DNA from: JABCYV01 sp963729325
Lineage (GTDB): Bacteria; Acidobacteriota; Terriglobia; Terriglobales; Acidobacteriaceae
NCBI GenBank assembly: GCA_963729325.1
Contig: CAVSNS010000050.1
Coordinates: 1 to 64,000, forward strand
Length of the DNA stretch: 64,000 bases
Direction of reading: 5' to 3'
In this document: piece by piece, positions 20,947 to 29,126 of the stretch
How positions within the stretch are numbered: the stretch's first letter is position 1
Layout: each line of letters starts with the position of its first letter
Program-made: the position numbers and the translations under genes
Notes under the pieces: model-generated
What the model saw: only the letters and a program-made list of their open reading frames with translations
Told to the model about the DNA's origin: nothing
Databases searched by the model: none

Positions 20947-22785
20947 ATGTCCGCTCTTACACAAACTCTCGAAGCTGAATCAGCAGCCAGCGGGAAAAAC
21001 CATAAGCATCTGGCGCAATGGGTACAAGAAGTTGCGCAAATGTGCAAGCCGGATCGGGTGCACTGGTGCGATGGTTCGCCGGAGGAGTATCAGGCAATGC
21101 TGCGGCTGATGATCCTGGCCGGCGTTGCGATCCCGCTCGCTGCGGAGAAACGGCCGAATAGTGTTCTGGTTCGGTCGAGCCCAGGTGATGTGGCTCGGGT
21201 AGAAGACCGGACTTTCATCTGTTCACGCAGCAAGGACGACGCTGGCCCCACTAACAACTGGGAAGATCCAGCAAAGATGAGAGACAAACTGCGGGGTCTG
21301 TTCGCAGGCTGCATGGCGGGCCGCACCATGTATGTGATCCCGTACAGCATGGGCCCGATCGGGTCGCCGATCGCGAGAATCGGGGTCGAGATCAGCGATT
21401 CTCCCTATGTCGTTGCGAATATGCACATGATGGCGCGCGTCGGCAGCCATGTCCTCGACGTTCTCGGTGAAAACGGTGAGTTTGTGCGGGGTCTGCATTC
21501 GGTCGGCGCTCCCCTCGGCCCAAACCAGCAGGACTCAGCTTGGCCCAATAATCCTGAGCACAAATACATTTGTCACTTCCCAGAAACGCGCGAAATCTGG
21601 TCGTTCGGTTCCGGTTACGGTGGCAACGCGCTGCTGGGCAAGAAGTGCCATGCGCTCCGCATTGCGTCGGTGCAGGCTCGCGACGAGGGCTGGATGGCGG
21701 AGCACATGCTCATTCTCAAGCTGATCAGTCCCTCGGGTCAGGTGAAGTACATCACGGGCGCATTCCCCTCGGCTTGTGGCAAGACCAACCTTGCCATGCT
21801 GATTCCTACGGTTCCCGGCTGGAAGGTGGAAACCATCGGCGATGACATTGCCTGGATGAAGTTTGGCTCCGACGGCCGCCTCTACGCCATCAACCCGGAG
21901 TGCGGCTTCTTCGGCGTGGCACCGGGGACGAGCATGACGTCGAACGCCAATGCCATGCTCACGGTTAACCGGAACTCCATCTTCACCAATTGCGCTATGA
22001 CCCTCGAAGGCGACGTTTGGTGGGAGGGCATGACCGCTGAGAAGCCGGCGGAATTGATGGACTGGCTGCGACGGCCCTGGTCTCCGGCTTCGAGCCGCAA
22101 GGCAGCGCATCCCAACGCACGCTTTACCGCTCCAGCCAAGCAGTGCCCGTCGATCGCTCCGGAGTGGGAGGATCCGAAGGGCGTGCCCATCGATGCCATC
22201 CTTTTTGGCGGGCGCCGCGCCGGCGTGGTTCCTCTGGTTACAGAGAGCTTGAACTGGCAGCACGGCACTTTCCTGGGAGCAACCGCCAGCAGCGAGACCA
22301 CGGCCGCGATCACCGGCAAAGTCGGCCAACTCCGCCGGGATCCCATGGCGATGCTTCCATTCTGCGGCTACCACATGGGTGATTACTTCGCGCACTGGCT
22401 TAAGATCGGGGCACAGTCGGAGCCGTCGAAGCTGCCCAGGATTTATTACGTGAACTGGTTCCGTCAGGATGAAAACGGCAAAATGGTCTGGCCCGGTTAC
22501 GGAGAAAATAGCCGAGTCCTGAAGTGGGTCTTCGAGCGCTGTGAAGGCAAGGCCCACGCGGTTGAGACGCCGATCGGACGCCTCCCGGCTCCCTCGGATC
22601 TCGATGTTCGTGGCTTGAACATCCCGGCTGCCGACCTATCCAAGCTGCTCAGTGTCGATGTTGATGGTTGGCTGGCCGAGATCCCGCTGATCAGAGACCA
22701 TTTTGCCAAGTTCGGCAATCGTCTCCCGAGCGGCTTGAACCGTGAGGTTGACGAACTGGAGCAGCGGCTCAAGGCGGCTAAATAG
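20947..22785 (+). CDS. pckG: Phosphoenolpyruvate carboxykinase (GTP)
   Basis: Converts oxaloacetate and GTP to phosphoenolpyruvate, CO2 and GDP, the entry to gluconeogenesis. 612 residues, the usual length for the GTP-dependent class. Visible motifs are the kinase-1a P-loop GAFPSACGKTNLAM (about residue 271), the kinase-2 region ETIGDDIAWM, NPECGFFGVAPGTS, and FGGRRAGVVPLV. The frame is open further upstream, but ATG 20947 follows GGAGA at the right distance and gives the usual N-terminus. A weak inverted repeat CTGCCG/CGGCAG followed by a run of T (around 22802-22848) may be its terminator. Confidence 0.95.
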   Translation: MSALTQTLEAESAASGKNHKHLAQWVQEVAQMCKPDRVHWCDGSPEEYQAMLRLMILAGVAIPLAAEKRPNSVLVRSSPGDVARVEDRTFICSRSKDDAGPTNNWEDPAKMRDKLRGLFAGCMAGRTMYVIPYSMGPIGSPIARIGVEISDSPYVVANMHMMARVGSHVLDVLGENGEFVRGLHSVGAPLGPNQQDSAWPNNPEHKYICHFPETREIWSFGSGYGGNALLGKKCHALRIASVQARDEGWMAEHMLILKLISPSGQVKYITGAFPSACGKTNLAMLIPTVPGWKVETIGDDIAWMKFGSDGRLYAINPECGFFGVAPGTSMTSNANAMLTVNRNSIFTNCAMTLEGDVWWEGMTAEKPAELMDWLRRPWSPASSRKAAHPNARFTAPAKQCPSIAPEWEDPKGVPIDAILFGGRRAGVVPLVTESLNWQHGTFLGATASSETTAAITGKVGQLRRDPMAMLPFCGYHMGDYFAHWLKIGAQSEPSKLPRIYYVNWFRQDENGKMVWPGYGENSRVLKWVFERCEGKAHAVETPIGRLPAPSDLDVRGLNIPAADLSKLLSVDVDGWLAEIPLIRDHFAKFGNRLPSGLNREVDELEQRLKAAK

Positions 22786-22801
22786 GGAAAGTCAAAAGAA
22801 C

Positions 22802-22850
22802 TGCCGAGATTTTCCGGACGCGAATTGCGATATCGCGGCAGGAGATTTTT
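22802..22850 (+). terminator. Possible intrinsic terminator after pckG
   Basis: CTGCCG and CGGCAG arms with a long loop, followed a few bases later by a TTTTTT run. The stem is short and the loop long, so support is weak. Confidence 0.3.
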
Positions 22851-23010
22851 TGAGCGAGTTCTGTAGTGATTCCAGTGTGACGGACTGCTATGTTTAGTGG
22901 TCGGGCTCTCTTTCTGTTGCATCCTCACTTATCGCACCATCCGATTCTTATAGCGTTCTAATTTTCACGATTTTGACTACCGTGGTCGCCCACCTGCATC
23001 TAATACCAGG

Positions 23011-24090
23011 ATGAAGTCTTTGCAGTCTCGTCCTGGACTCACTTTAAGGGAACTATTCGCCGCTGGCGGAAACATTTTACGGGGCAGGGTTCCCATCCTT
23101 TCGATTGAAATTACTCGCGAGTGTCCGCTGAGTTGTCCTGGTTGTTACGCATACGGTGACCAGCATCTGGGAGATAGTGTCACGCTGCGCCAGTTGGCCG
23201 ACTTTCGTGGCGACGAACTGGTGGAGGGCGTGTTGGAGCTGGTTCGGCAGCATCGCCCCCTTCATGTTTCCCTGGTCGGCGGTGAGCCGTTGGTTCGGCA
23301 CCGTGAGCTGAGCAAGATTCTGCCCGCCCTCAGCGCGATGGGAATATTCACTATGGTGGTAACCAGCGCCGTCATTCCCGTCCCAATGGAGTGGATGAGC
23401 CTTCCCCGCACTCGAGTGGCTGTGTCGGTGGACGGGCTCCCAGAACATCACGATGAGCGCCGTAAGCCGGCGACGTATGATCGCATTCTGCGCAATATCG
23501 AGGGCCGCCAGGTCAACATTCACTGGACCATCACTCGTCCCATGCTCCAAAGGCCCAGCTACCTCGAGGAATATGTATCCTTCTGGGATGCTCGCCCGGA
23601 AGCGAAGCGCATATGGGTCAGCCTCTACAGTCCGCAACAAGGAGAGCAAAGCGCGGAAATGCTGACGTACGACGATCGTCGATTGGTGGCTGAGAAACTG
23701 CCGGGTTTGCGCGCCCGGTATCCCAAGCTGCTGATGAGTCCCGGCATCGCTCAGTCGCTGCTTTCTCCGCCGGCAAATCCTGCGGCCTGCCTGTTCTCCA
23801 AACTGTCGACGAACTATTCTGCCGACCTAAAAACCCGCGTCGAGCCTTGCATCTTTGGAGGGACACCTGATTGCAGTCAATGTGGATGTGCGGCCACCAG
23901 TGGCCTACATTACGTCGAACAAATAAGAATCCTGGGAGGGCTAAGGTTTGGTCACCTGGTGAGGAGTTCAATGGCCGTGGGTTCGTTCGTCAACCGATTT
24001 CGCGCGGCTTCCGCCAAGCCTACTCGTTGGGACCCCGGTTCCAGAGAACCGCAACAGAAGCCGGAGCTAGTGCAGATTCATCCTAGCTAG
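23011..24090 (+). CDS. Radical SAM protein with C-terminal cysteine cluster
   Basis: A 359-residue radical SAM enzyme: the iron-sulfur motif is ECPLSCPGC (CX3CX2C), followed by the VGGEPLV segment and a TIM-barrel-like core with DGLPEHHDER. Near the C-terminus a second cluster (CIFGGTPDCSQCGCA) suggests an auxiliary cluster as in SPASM/twitch proteins. The chemistry is not predictable from the sequence; neighbours (PEPCK, a GlsB-like protein) do not indicate a substrate, and no small peptide gene is adjacent. Radical SAM identity is firm; the role is unassigned. Confidence 0.85.
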   Translation: MKSLQSRPGLTLRELFAAGGNILRGRVPILSIEITRECPLSCPGCYAYGDQHLGDSVTLRQLADFRGDELVEGVLELVRQHRPLHVSLVGGEPLVRHRELSKILPALSAMGIFTMVVTSAVIPVPMEWMSLPRTRVAVSVDGLPEHHDERRKPATYDRILRNIEGRQVNIHWTITRPMLQRPSYLEEYVSFWDARPEAKRIWVSLYSPQQGEQSAEMLTYDDRRLVAEKLPGLRARYPKLLMSPGIAQSLLSPPANPAACLFSKLSTNYSADLKTRVEPCIFGGTPDCSQCGCAATSGLHYVEQIRILGGLRFGHLVRSSMAVGSFVNRFRAASAKPTRWDPGSREPQQKPELVQIHPS

Positions 24091-24133
24091 CCGCTACTCC
24101 CGATGCGGCGCGAAAAGCCCGCTTCCGAGTGGC

Positions 24134-24384
24134 TCATACCTTCTTCATCGCGCGCACGATCCGGCGAGGACGACAGCGCCCGAGAATCGCGACTAAAATG
24201 GTATAGATGAGCCCGCCCTGAGATGAAAATGCCCGGCCAGTCGCATGATAAATCCGCCAAAAATGGCGCCTGCAATGCCGAGCAATATATCCATGCCGAC
24301 ACCATAGCCCCAGCCTTTCATAATTTGCCCGGTCGCCCAGCCCGCGATCAACCCCACAGATAATCCACCATAGATAGAGTACAT
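24134..24384 (-). CDS. GlsB/YeaQ/YmgE-family stress-response membrane protein (scrambled C-terminus)
   Basis: Small membrane protein of the transglycosylase-associated YeaQ family. The N-terminal two thirds match in frame (GGLSVGLIAGWATGQIM and GVGMDILLGIAGAIFGGF). The expected third helix GGLIYTILVAILG followed by AMKKV before the stop is readable only by shifting frames at about 24228 and twice more at ~24165-24180. The full span, 251 bases, fits the usual ~82-residue length. The direct reading frame stops earlier (63 residues). Single-copy, isolated gene. Family firm, frame status doubtful. Confidence 0.7.
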
Positions 24385-24550
24385 GGACTCCTCCTTACTA
24401 GATGCAGACGCAACATTTGTGCGTCGAAGAATCGGGCCGTGACTGGCTGGAGCTGTCGCGGCAGAGTATGCCCGGAATCTCTCCGTGTCAAGTTGAGGTG
24501 CGCGTGGCGGGCTCTGCCTATCTCAGGATGCTGTGTGTTTAAATCTATTC

Positions 24551-24820
24551 ATGTTCGCCCGCAAGGTCCGCGTGGAGTACGAAGAAAAAGGCCGACGCCT
24601 GCCCTGTCCATTGAAGTGGCTGGACAGCTTCTCCATGCGCAACTTCACCAATGCCAGCGTCTTCGACGATACTTTGCCCTTAGCTGATGGCGTCATGGAG
24701 ATTGGCACGCATGTTCCGCTGAATGAGTTGAAAGCGGCAATGGAGGATTGGTTCGGGAAGAAAAGCTATATCGCGAAAGACGGATCGCTGCTATTGACTG
24801 AGATGATCCCAACGGCTTGA
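24551..24820 (+). CDS. Small hypothetical protein
   Basis: An 89-residue protein beginning MFARKVRVEYEEKGRR. Its segment IGTHVPLNELKAAMEDWFG is helical and the whole is soluble. No recognised family; the gap to the GH1 start at 24907 is about 90 bases, so a shared transcript is possible. There is no clear ribosome site; an upstream start at 24533 would add six residues. Moderately supported by length and codon use only. Confidence 0.45.
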   Translation: MFARKVRVEYEEKGRRLPCPLKWLDSFSMRNFTNASVFDDTLPLADGVMEIGTHVPLNELKAAMEDWFGKKSYIAKDGSLLLTEMIPTA

Positions 24821-24906
24821 ACACGATCGTTCGTTTCCTTCTCGACTATTGCGCTTGTCAGTTAACTTCATTTTGGCCCAGCGCTAGTGATAATCTTCTT
24901 TGCGCC

Positions 24907-26355
24907 ATGGGAAATCTGACGCGTCGCCGATTTGGCAAGACTTTGGCTGGCACCGCTGCGGCTGCACTTGCCAGCGGCTCAATCCCGCGGATTGCATTCG
25001 CACAAATGGCTACGGCGGGTTTGCTGCGGTTCCCGCCCAACTTTCTGTGGGGCTGCGCCACCGCTTCCTATCAGATCGAGGGCGCGGTGAATGAAGAGGG
25101 ACGGAAGCCATCAATCTGGGACACTTTTTCACATACCCCCGGCAAGACTTTTCAGGGCGACACCGGCGACGTGGCCGACGATTCCTACCATTTGTACAAA
25201 GAGGATGTGAAGCTTCTGAAAAACCTGGGCGTGACGGGATATCGGTTCTCCATCGCCTGGCCACGCGTCTTCCCCGACGGGACCGGTCAGCCGAACGAGA
25301 AGGGCCTGGACTATTATCAGCGCGTTATTGACGAACTGCTCAAGAACAATATTGCCCCGTACGTCACACTCTTCCACTGGGACCTGCCGCAGGCTTTGCC
25401 CGGCGGCTGGCAATCACGCGACACCGCAAAAGCGTTAGCCGATTACGCCGGCTATGTTTCCCGCCACTTGTCGGATCGCGTCGGCCACTTTTTCACCATC
25501 AATGAGTTCGAGTGCATTGCCGACCACGGCTACAAAGACGGCAAATTTGCGCCGGGCCTGAAGTTACCGGATGCCCAGGTGAATCAGGTTCGCCACCATG
25601 CCGTCCTCGGGCACGGCCTCGCCGTACAGGCCATTCGGGCCAACGCAAAGAGCGGAACTAAGGTCGGCCTCGCGGAAAATTACAATGTCTGCGTGCCCGT
25701 GATCGAGAGTCACGAGCAAATCGAGGCTGCGCAGCGCGCCACTCGCGAGGAAAATGCGCAGTTTCTCACGGCCGTCATGGAGGGCAAGTACACCGACGGC
25801 TATCTCCAGCGCCAGGGCGCGAACGCTCCCAAGGTCGAGGCCGGCGACATGAAGATCATCGGCAGTCCGCTCGATTTCGTCGGCCTCAACGTGTACACAC
25901 CGGAGTATGTGCGCGCGGACGCGTCACCCGCCGGCTACGCCGTGGAGAAGCGACAGACCTCCTTTCCGCGCATGGCTTCGGACTGGCTATACATTGCCCC
26001 AGAAGTGATGTACTGGGCGGTTCGCAACGTCGGCGATATTTGGAAACCGCGGACTTTGTACATCACGGAGAATGGCTGCTCCGCCGCCGATGTGATAACT
26101 GGCGACGGACGTGTCGAGGACACCGACCGCGTGATGTATCTGCGCAATCACCTCACGCACCTACATCGCGCGGCTTCGGAAGGCTACCCAATCAAGGGGT
26201 ATTTCCTCTGGAGCCTGCTCGACAATTTCGAGTGGGCAGACGGTTACAGCAAGCGCTTCGGCCTGCACTACGTTGATTTCAAAACCCAGATGCGCACACC
26301 TAAGCTCAGTGCGGAGTGGTACCGCGAAGTGATTTCGCGGAACGCGGTCGAGTGA
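24907..26355 (+). CDS. Tat-exported GH1 beta-glucosidase
   Basis: Glycoside hydrolase family 1, 482 residues, hydrolysing beta-linked glucose or related sugars by a retaining mechanism. A twin-arginine signal (NLTRRRFGKTLAG ... PRIAFAQ) predicts export through Tat, and a tatA gene is present at 10883. Catalytic nucleophile region: LYITENGCS. The acid/base region is INEFECI rather than the usual NEPW, retaining the glutamate in NE. FLWGCATASYQIEGA and the C-terminal FLWSLLDNFEW are standard GH1 signatures. ATG 24907 leads directly into the Tat motif. The position of the enzyme outside the cytoplasm suggests oligosaccharide scavenging. Confidence 0.9.
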   Translation: MGNLTRRRFGKTLAGTAAAALASGSIPRIAFAQMATAGLLRFPPNFLWGCATASYQIEGAVNEEGRKPSIWDTFSHTPGKTFQGDTGDVADDSYHLYKEDVKLLKNLGVTGYRFSIAWPRVFPDGTGQPNEKGLDYYQRVIDELLKNNIAPYVTLFHWDLPQALPGGWQSRDTAKALADYAGYVSRHLSDRVGHFFTINEFECIADHGYKDGKFAPGLKLPDAQVNQVRHHAVLGHGLAVQAIRANAKSGTKVGLAENYNVCVPVIESHEQIEAAQRATREENAQFLTAVMEGKYTDGYLQRQGANAPKVEAGDMKIIGSPLDFVGLNVYTPEYVRADASPAGYAVEKRQTSFPRMASDWLYIAPEVMYWAVRNVGDIWKPRTLYITENGCSAADVITGDGRVEDTDRVMYLRNHLTHLHRAASEGYPIKGYFLWSLLDNFEWADGYSKRFGLHYVDFKTQMRTPKLSAEWYREVISRNAVE

Positions 26356-26360
26356 TGCCC

Positions 26361-26924
26361 TTACTTGTCATAGTGCAGCAGCGAGAGCACGTCATATCCT
26401 TTGAGCTTGTCGCGCCCCTTCAAGAAGTCAAGCTCCACCACGAAACCCAGACCGGCAATTTCCGCGCCGAGTGAGGAAGCCAGCGTGGCTGTAGCTTGAG
26501 CGGTTCCCCCAGTGGCCAGCAGGTCGTCCACGATGATTACACGCTCGCCCTTCTGAATCGCGTCTTTGTGAATCTCCAATGTGTTGCTGCCGTACTCCAG
26601 TTCGTACTCGGCCCGCGCTGTGGCTGCGGGCAGCTTCCCTGGTTTGCGTACCGGGACGAAGCCGGCATTCAAGCGATAGGCAAGCGCCGGCCCGAAGATG
26701 AAGCCACGGGCTTCGATACCCAGGACCAGGTCAATTTCCTTTTGCAGATAATATTCGGAAAGCGCGTCAATTAGAGTCGCAAAGCCAAGCTTGTCCCTCA
26801 GCAGAGTGGTGATGTCGTAAAAGAGAATGCCTTTCTTCGGGAAATCCGGGACTTCGCGGATAAGCTTCTTCAGCGGCTCGCATTTAGCATTCGTTTGGGT
26901 GGAGACCGCATTCGTGGGCATCAC
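26361..26924 (-). CDS. apt: Adenine phosphoribosyltransferase
   Basis: Salvages adenine to AMP using PRPP. 187 residues; PRPP-binding loop IIVDDLLATGGTA and the family motif EARGFIFGPALAYR are intact. Its ATG lies inside the stop of the upstream acylphosphatase gene (four-base overlap), so the two are translationally coupled. It ends just five bases from the convergent GH1 gene. Confident assignment. Confidence 0.95.
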   Translation of the reverse strand: MMPTNAVSTQTNAKCEPLKKLIREVPDFPKKGILFYDITTLLRDKLGFATLIDALSEYYLQKEIDLVLGIEARGFIFGPALAYRLNAGFVPVRKPGKLPAATARAEYELEYGSNTLEIHKDAIQKGERVIIVDDLLATGGTAQATATLASSLGAEIAGLGFVVELDFLKGRDKLKGYDVLSLLHYDK

Positions 26925-27220
26925 CAGGCTCCTTCAATACGAAATGTAGTCAGGCCAGATACCGGCCTGGCTTCCGATTCCTCGACATGATCTACGCGTG
27001 CCGCGCGAGGGCCCTGCCGCAGCCGCGATCCTAAGCCGGCAAGCTGATCCCGTGTGCCCATAGCCAGAACTTCCACGCTGCCATCGTGATTATTGCGCAC
27101 CCATCCAGCAATGCCGAGGATGTGGGCCTCGCGTTCCACGAACCAGCGAAAGCCCACGCCCTGCACGCGTCCGCGCACCACGAAACGGCGGGCTTGGAAG
27201 GGTTTTTCGGAGGAAGTCAT
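26921..27220 (-). CDS. acyP: Acylphosphatase
   Basis: A 99-residue enzyme that hydrolyses carboxyl-phosphate bonds. The active-site signature VRGRVQGVGFRWFV supplies the catalytic arginine, and GWVRNNHDGSVEV gives the conserved asparagine. The ATG is close to a poor ribosome site. It forms a two-gene operon with apt through the ATGA overlap. Acylphosphatases are often paired with unrelated genes, so the link to purine salvage may be only transcriptional. Confidence 0.92.
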   Translation of the reverse strand: MTSSEKPFQARRFVVRGRVQGVGFRWFVEREAHILGIAGWVRNNHDGSVEVLAMGTRDQLAGLGSRLRQGPRAARVDHVEESEARPVSGLTTFRIEGAW

Positions 27221-27251
27221 GATGCTTGGCCGATGTCATCCTTAGAGGCAA

Positions 27252-27315
27252 TGTCATCCTGAGCGAAGTGGCTGCGTTTGCTTCGCAAAGCGGCTACGTA
27301 GTCGAAGGATCCCTA
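27252..27315 (+). repeat. REP-like palindromic element (arm 1a)
   Basis: Starts TGTCATCCTGAGCG and ends GTCGAAGGATCCCTA, enclosing an imperfect hairpin of the form TGCGTTTGC / GCAAAGCGG. It is the head-to-head partner of the copy at 27400-27460, in opposite orientation. Confidence 0.75.
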
Positions 27316-27399
27316 TAATCTACGTTGACAGTTCTGCCCTAGTATGCTCCTCGAACCGATCCTAGGTACAATTCTCGATCTCCCGCCAATTTAGCCCGT

Positions 27400-27460
27400 T
27401 AGGGATCCTTCGACTCGCAAGATCGTTCGCCAGCGAACGATCGGATCGCTCAGGATGACA
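27400..27460 (-). repeat. REP-like palindromic element (arm 1b, inverted)
   Basis: Inverted copy of the element at 27252: starts TAGGGATCCTTCGA and ends CGCTCAGGATGACA. Its core is a perfect 10-bp stem (GATCGTTCGC and GCGAACGATC at 27421-27430 and 27433-27442). The two copies enclose 84 bases of spacer with no coding potential. Confidence 0.75.
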
Positions 27461-27508
27461 GATTTACAAGGACAGATTATAGCGACACAGATTGAGCGTG
27501 CTCCGGCG

Positions 27509-28069
27509 TTACGCCCTCGACAAGTATGCCCCTTCCGCCGTGTCCACGCGGATCTTTTCGCCTTCATTGATGAATGGTGGCACGTAGACGACAAGTCCAG
27601 TTTCCGTTTTGGCCGGCTTGCTCACGCTCGAGGCGGTCGCACTCTTTAGTCCTGGCTCAGTTTCCACCACTGTCAGCTCCACGGTCTGCGGCAGCTCGAT
27701 CCCCACCGCCTTGCCATCGAAGAATTCCACCTTAATCTTCAGATTGGAGATGAGGTAATCCACAGCATCGCCCAGGATTTCTTTGGTCAGGTGGGTCTGC
27801 TCGAAGTTGGTCGTGTCCATGAAGTAGTAGCTGTCGCCGTCGGCATACAAGAACTCCATCTCGACCTCGTCCACATTGATCCTCTCGATGGGGTCGGGCG
27901 AGCGGAAGCGGTGCTCAAACATGGCGCCGGTGCGGAGGTTTCGCAGCTTAGCCTGGATGAAGGCGCGAAGATTGCCAGGGGTTCGGTGCTCGACACTGAA
28001 CACGGAATGTAGATCATTATTGTGCTTGATGATCATGCCGGGGCGAAGCTGGGTGGCGGGAATAGCCAT
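27509..28069 (-). CDS. efp: Translation elongation factor P
   Basis: Relieves ribosome stalling at polyproline runs; 186 residues with the three-domain layout (KOW-like N-terminus, then the C-terminal domains ending VDTAEGAYLSRA). The tip loop reads HRTPGNLRAF: the position normally occupied by the modified lysine (or arginine) is asparagine, with Arg35 two residues on. No EpmA/EpmB or EarP homologue is present in this window. The gene ends 48 bases from the REP pair. EF-P identity is firm; the modification state is uncertain. Confidence 0.95.
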   Translation of the reverse strand: MAIPATQLRPGMIIKHNNDLHSVFSVEHRTPGNLRAFIQAKLRNLRTGAMFEHRFRSPDPIERINVDEVEMEFLYADGDSYYFMDTTNFEQTHLTKEILGDAVDYLISNLKIKVEFFDGKAVGIELPQTVELTVVETEPGLKSATASSVSKPAKTETGLVVYVPPFINEGEKIRVDTAEGAYLSRA

Positions 28070-28324
28070 TACTCAGTAAATCTCCTTTGATTGCGGCTAG
28101 TCGGCAGAAGGCGGGCGGCCACATTTTCCGCCAGACACAGGGACCAAACTATTTGATTTTACACGGGCCGCAACGGGAAGGGAAACGCATGGTCGTAATT
28201 GGCACTGCAATGCTGGCCAAGGTGAGTTGAATCAAATTTAGACCCCGTACGTGGGCATGCGGGCAGCTAAAATGGCGGAGGGCGAATCGAAGTAACACTT
28301 TTGATCACGCGAAAGGATTTCTTT

Positions 28325-28621
28325 ATGCGCAGCGGAAAATATGAATCGTCCGAGAACGGCGGAAGCGTCGGCACAGCAGTAACGTTCCTGCTGATCGGGT
28401 TGGGAGCAGGCGCGCTGGTCGGGCTGTTGCTGGCTCCGAAAAGCGGAAAGCAATTACGCAGGGAACTGCGGGGGCGATATGACGACGCTCGGGAGGCGGT
28501 GGAAGACTTTGCGGACGAGGCCAAAGATCGGGTCGAAGAGGTGCTCGACCGCGGTTCTGAAATCGCCGAGAAAGTTCGGGATAAAGTCGCGCCCCTGACC
28601 AAGGGCATCCGCAGAGGATAG
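28325..28621 (+). CDS. YtxH-domain envelope stress protein
   Basis: A 98-residue protein with one N-terminal membrane helix (TFLLIGLGAGALVGLLLAP), the YtxH hallmark KSGKQLRREL, and a charged amphipathic coil (DDAREAVEDFADEAKDR). The frame is open to 28301, but the ATG at 28325 follows AAGGA at a fitting distance. Family members are general-stress induced; the molecular role is unclear. Monocistronic. Confidence 0.85.
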   Translation: MRSGKYESSENGGSVGTAVTFLLIGLGAGALVGLLLAPKSGKQLRRELRGRYDDAREAVEDFADEAKDRVEEVLDRGSEIAEKVRDKVAPLTKGIRRG

Positions 28622-28640
28622 GACCGGAGCCCGTGCCTTT

Positions 28641-28970
28641 CTAGGCTTCAGGAAGGAATTCGTATTCCTCGATTACGGCTGCTACGGCTACTTTGCCTTC
28701 GGGGCCGCCGTCGTCCACGCGCACGACTTTGCCTTTGCAGCGGACGCGAATGCTTTCGGTGAGAGTGATCTCGGGCGGGAGCGTAAGGGTGAACTCGATA
28801 ACCGAGCCCGCGGCGATGGCCGAATCCACATAAAAGCAGATGCCGCGGGCACTTACGTCGCGGGTCTGGGCCGTTTTTTCCGTCGCAGCGTCTTCGCTAT
28901 AGGTGACAGAAACGGGAAGCCGCAGCGCAAACCGGCGGGTTGCCCGCTTTTCGTGCTCGGCTTCGGCCAT
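28641..28970 (-). CDS. PilZ-domain protein
   Basis: A c-di-GMP-binding PilZ domain fills most of the 109 residues: KRATRRFALRLPVSV supplies the RxxxR-like arginines and TRDVSARGICFYV the (D/N)xSxxG motif. A GGAGG site lies directly before the ATG at 28970, which decides this start over upstream in-frame methionines. Together with the GGDEF-HD-GYP sensor at 35273 it indicates c-di-GMP signalling in this organism. The partner it controls is not known. Confidence 0.88.
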   Translation of the reverse strand: MAEAEHEKRATRRFALRLPVSVTYSEDAATEKTAQTRDVSARGICFYVDSAIAAGSVIEFTLTLPPEITLTESIRVRCKGKVVRVDDGGPEGKVAVAAVIEEYEFLPEA

Positions 28971-29126
28971 GGTCCTCCAATAAGGCCATGTAAGCATGCT
29001 GTTTTGCGTGCAGCGTGTCAAGATGGTAGTTATGGGCAGGTCTCCTTTCTGCATTCTGCGTTGATTTCGGGTGTTAGGTTCACAGAGTCGGGAACGTTCT
29101 GAGTTAATCTAATAGCCTATATCGCG

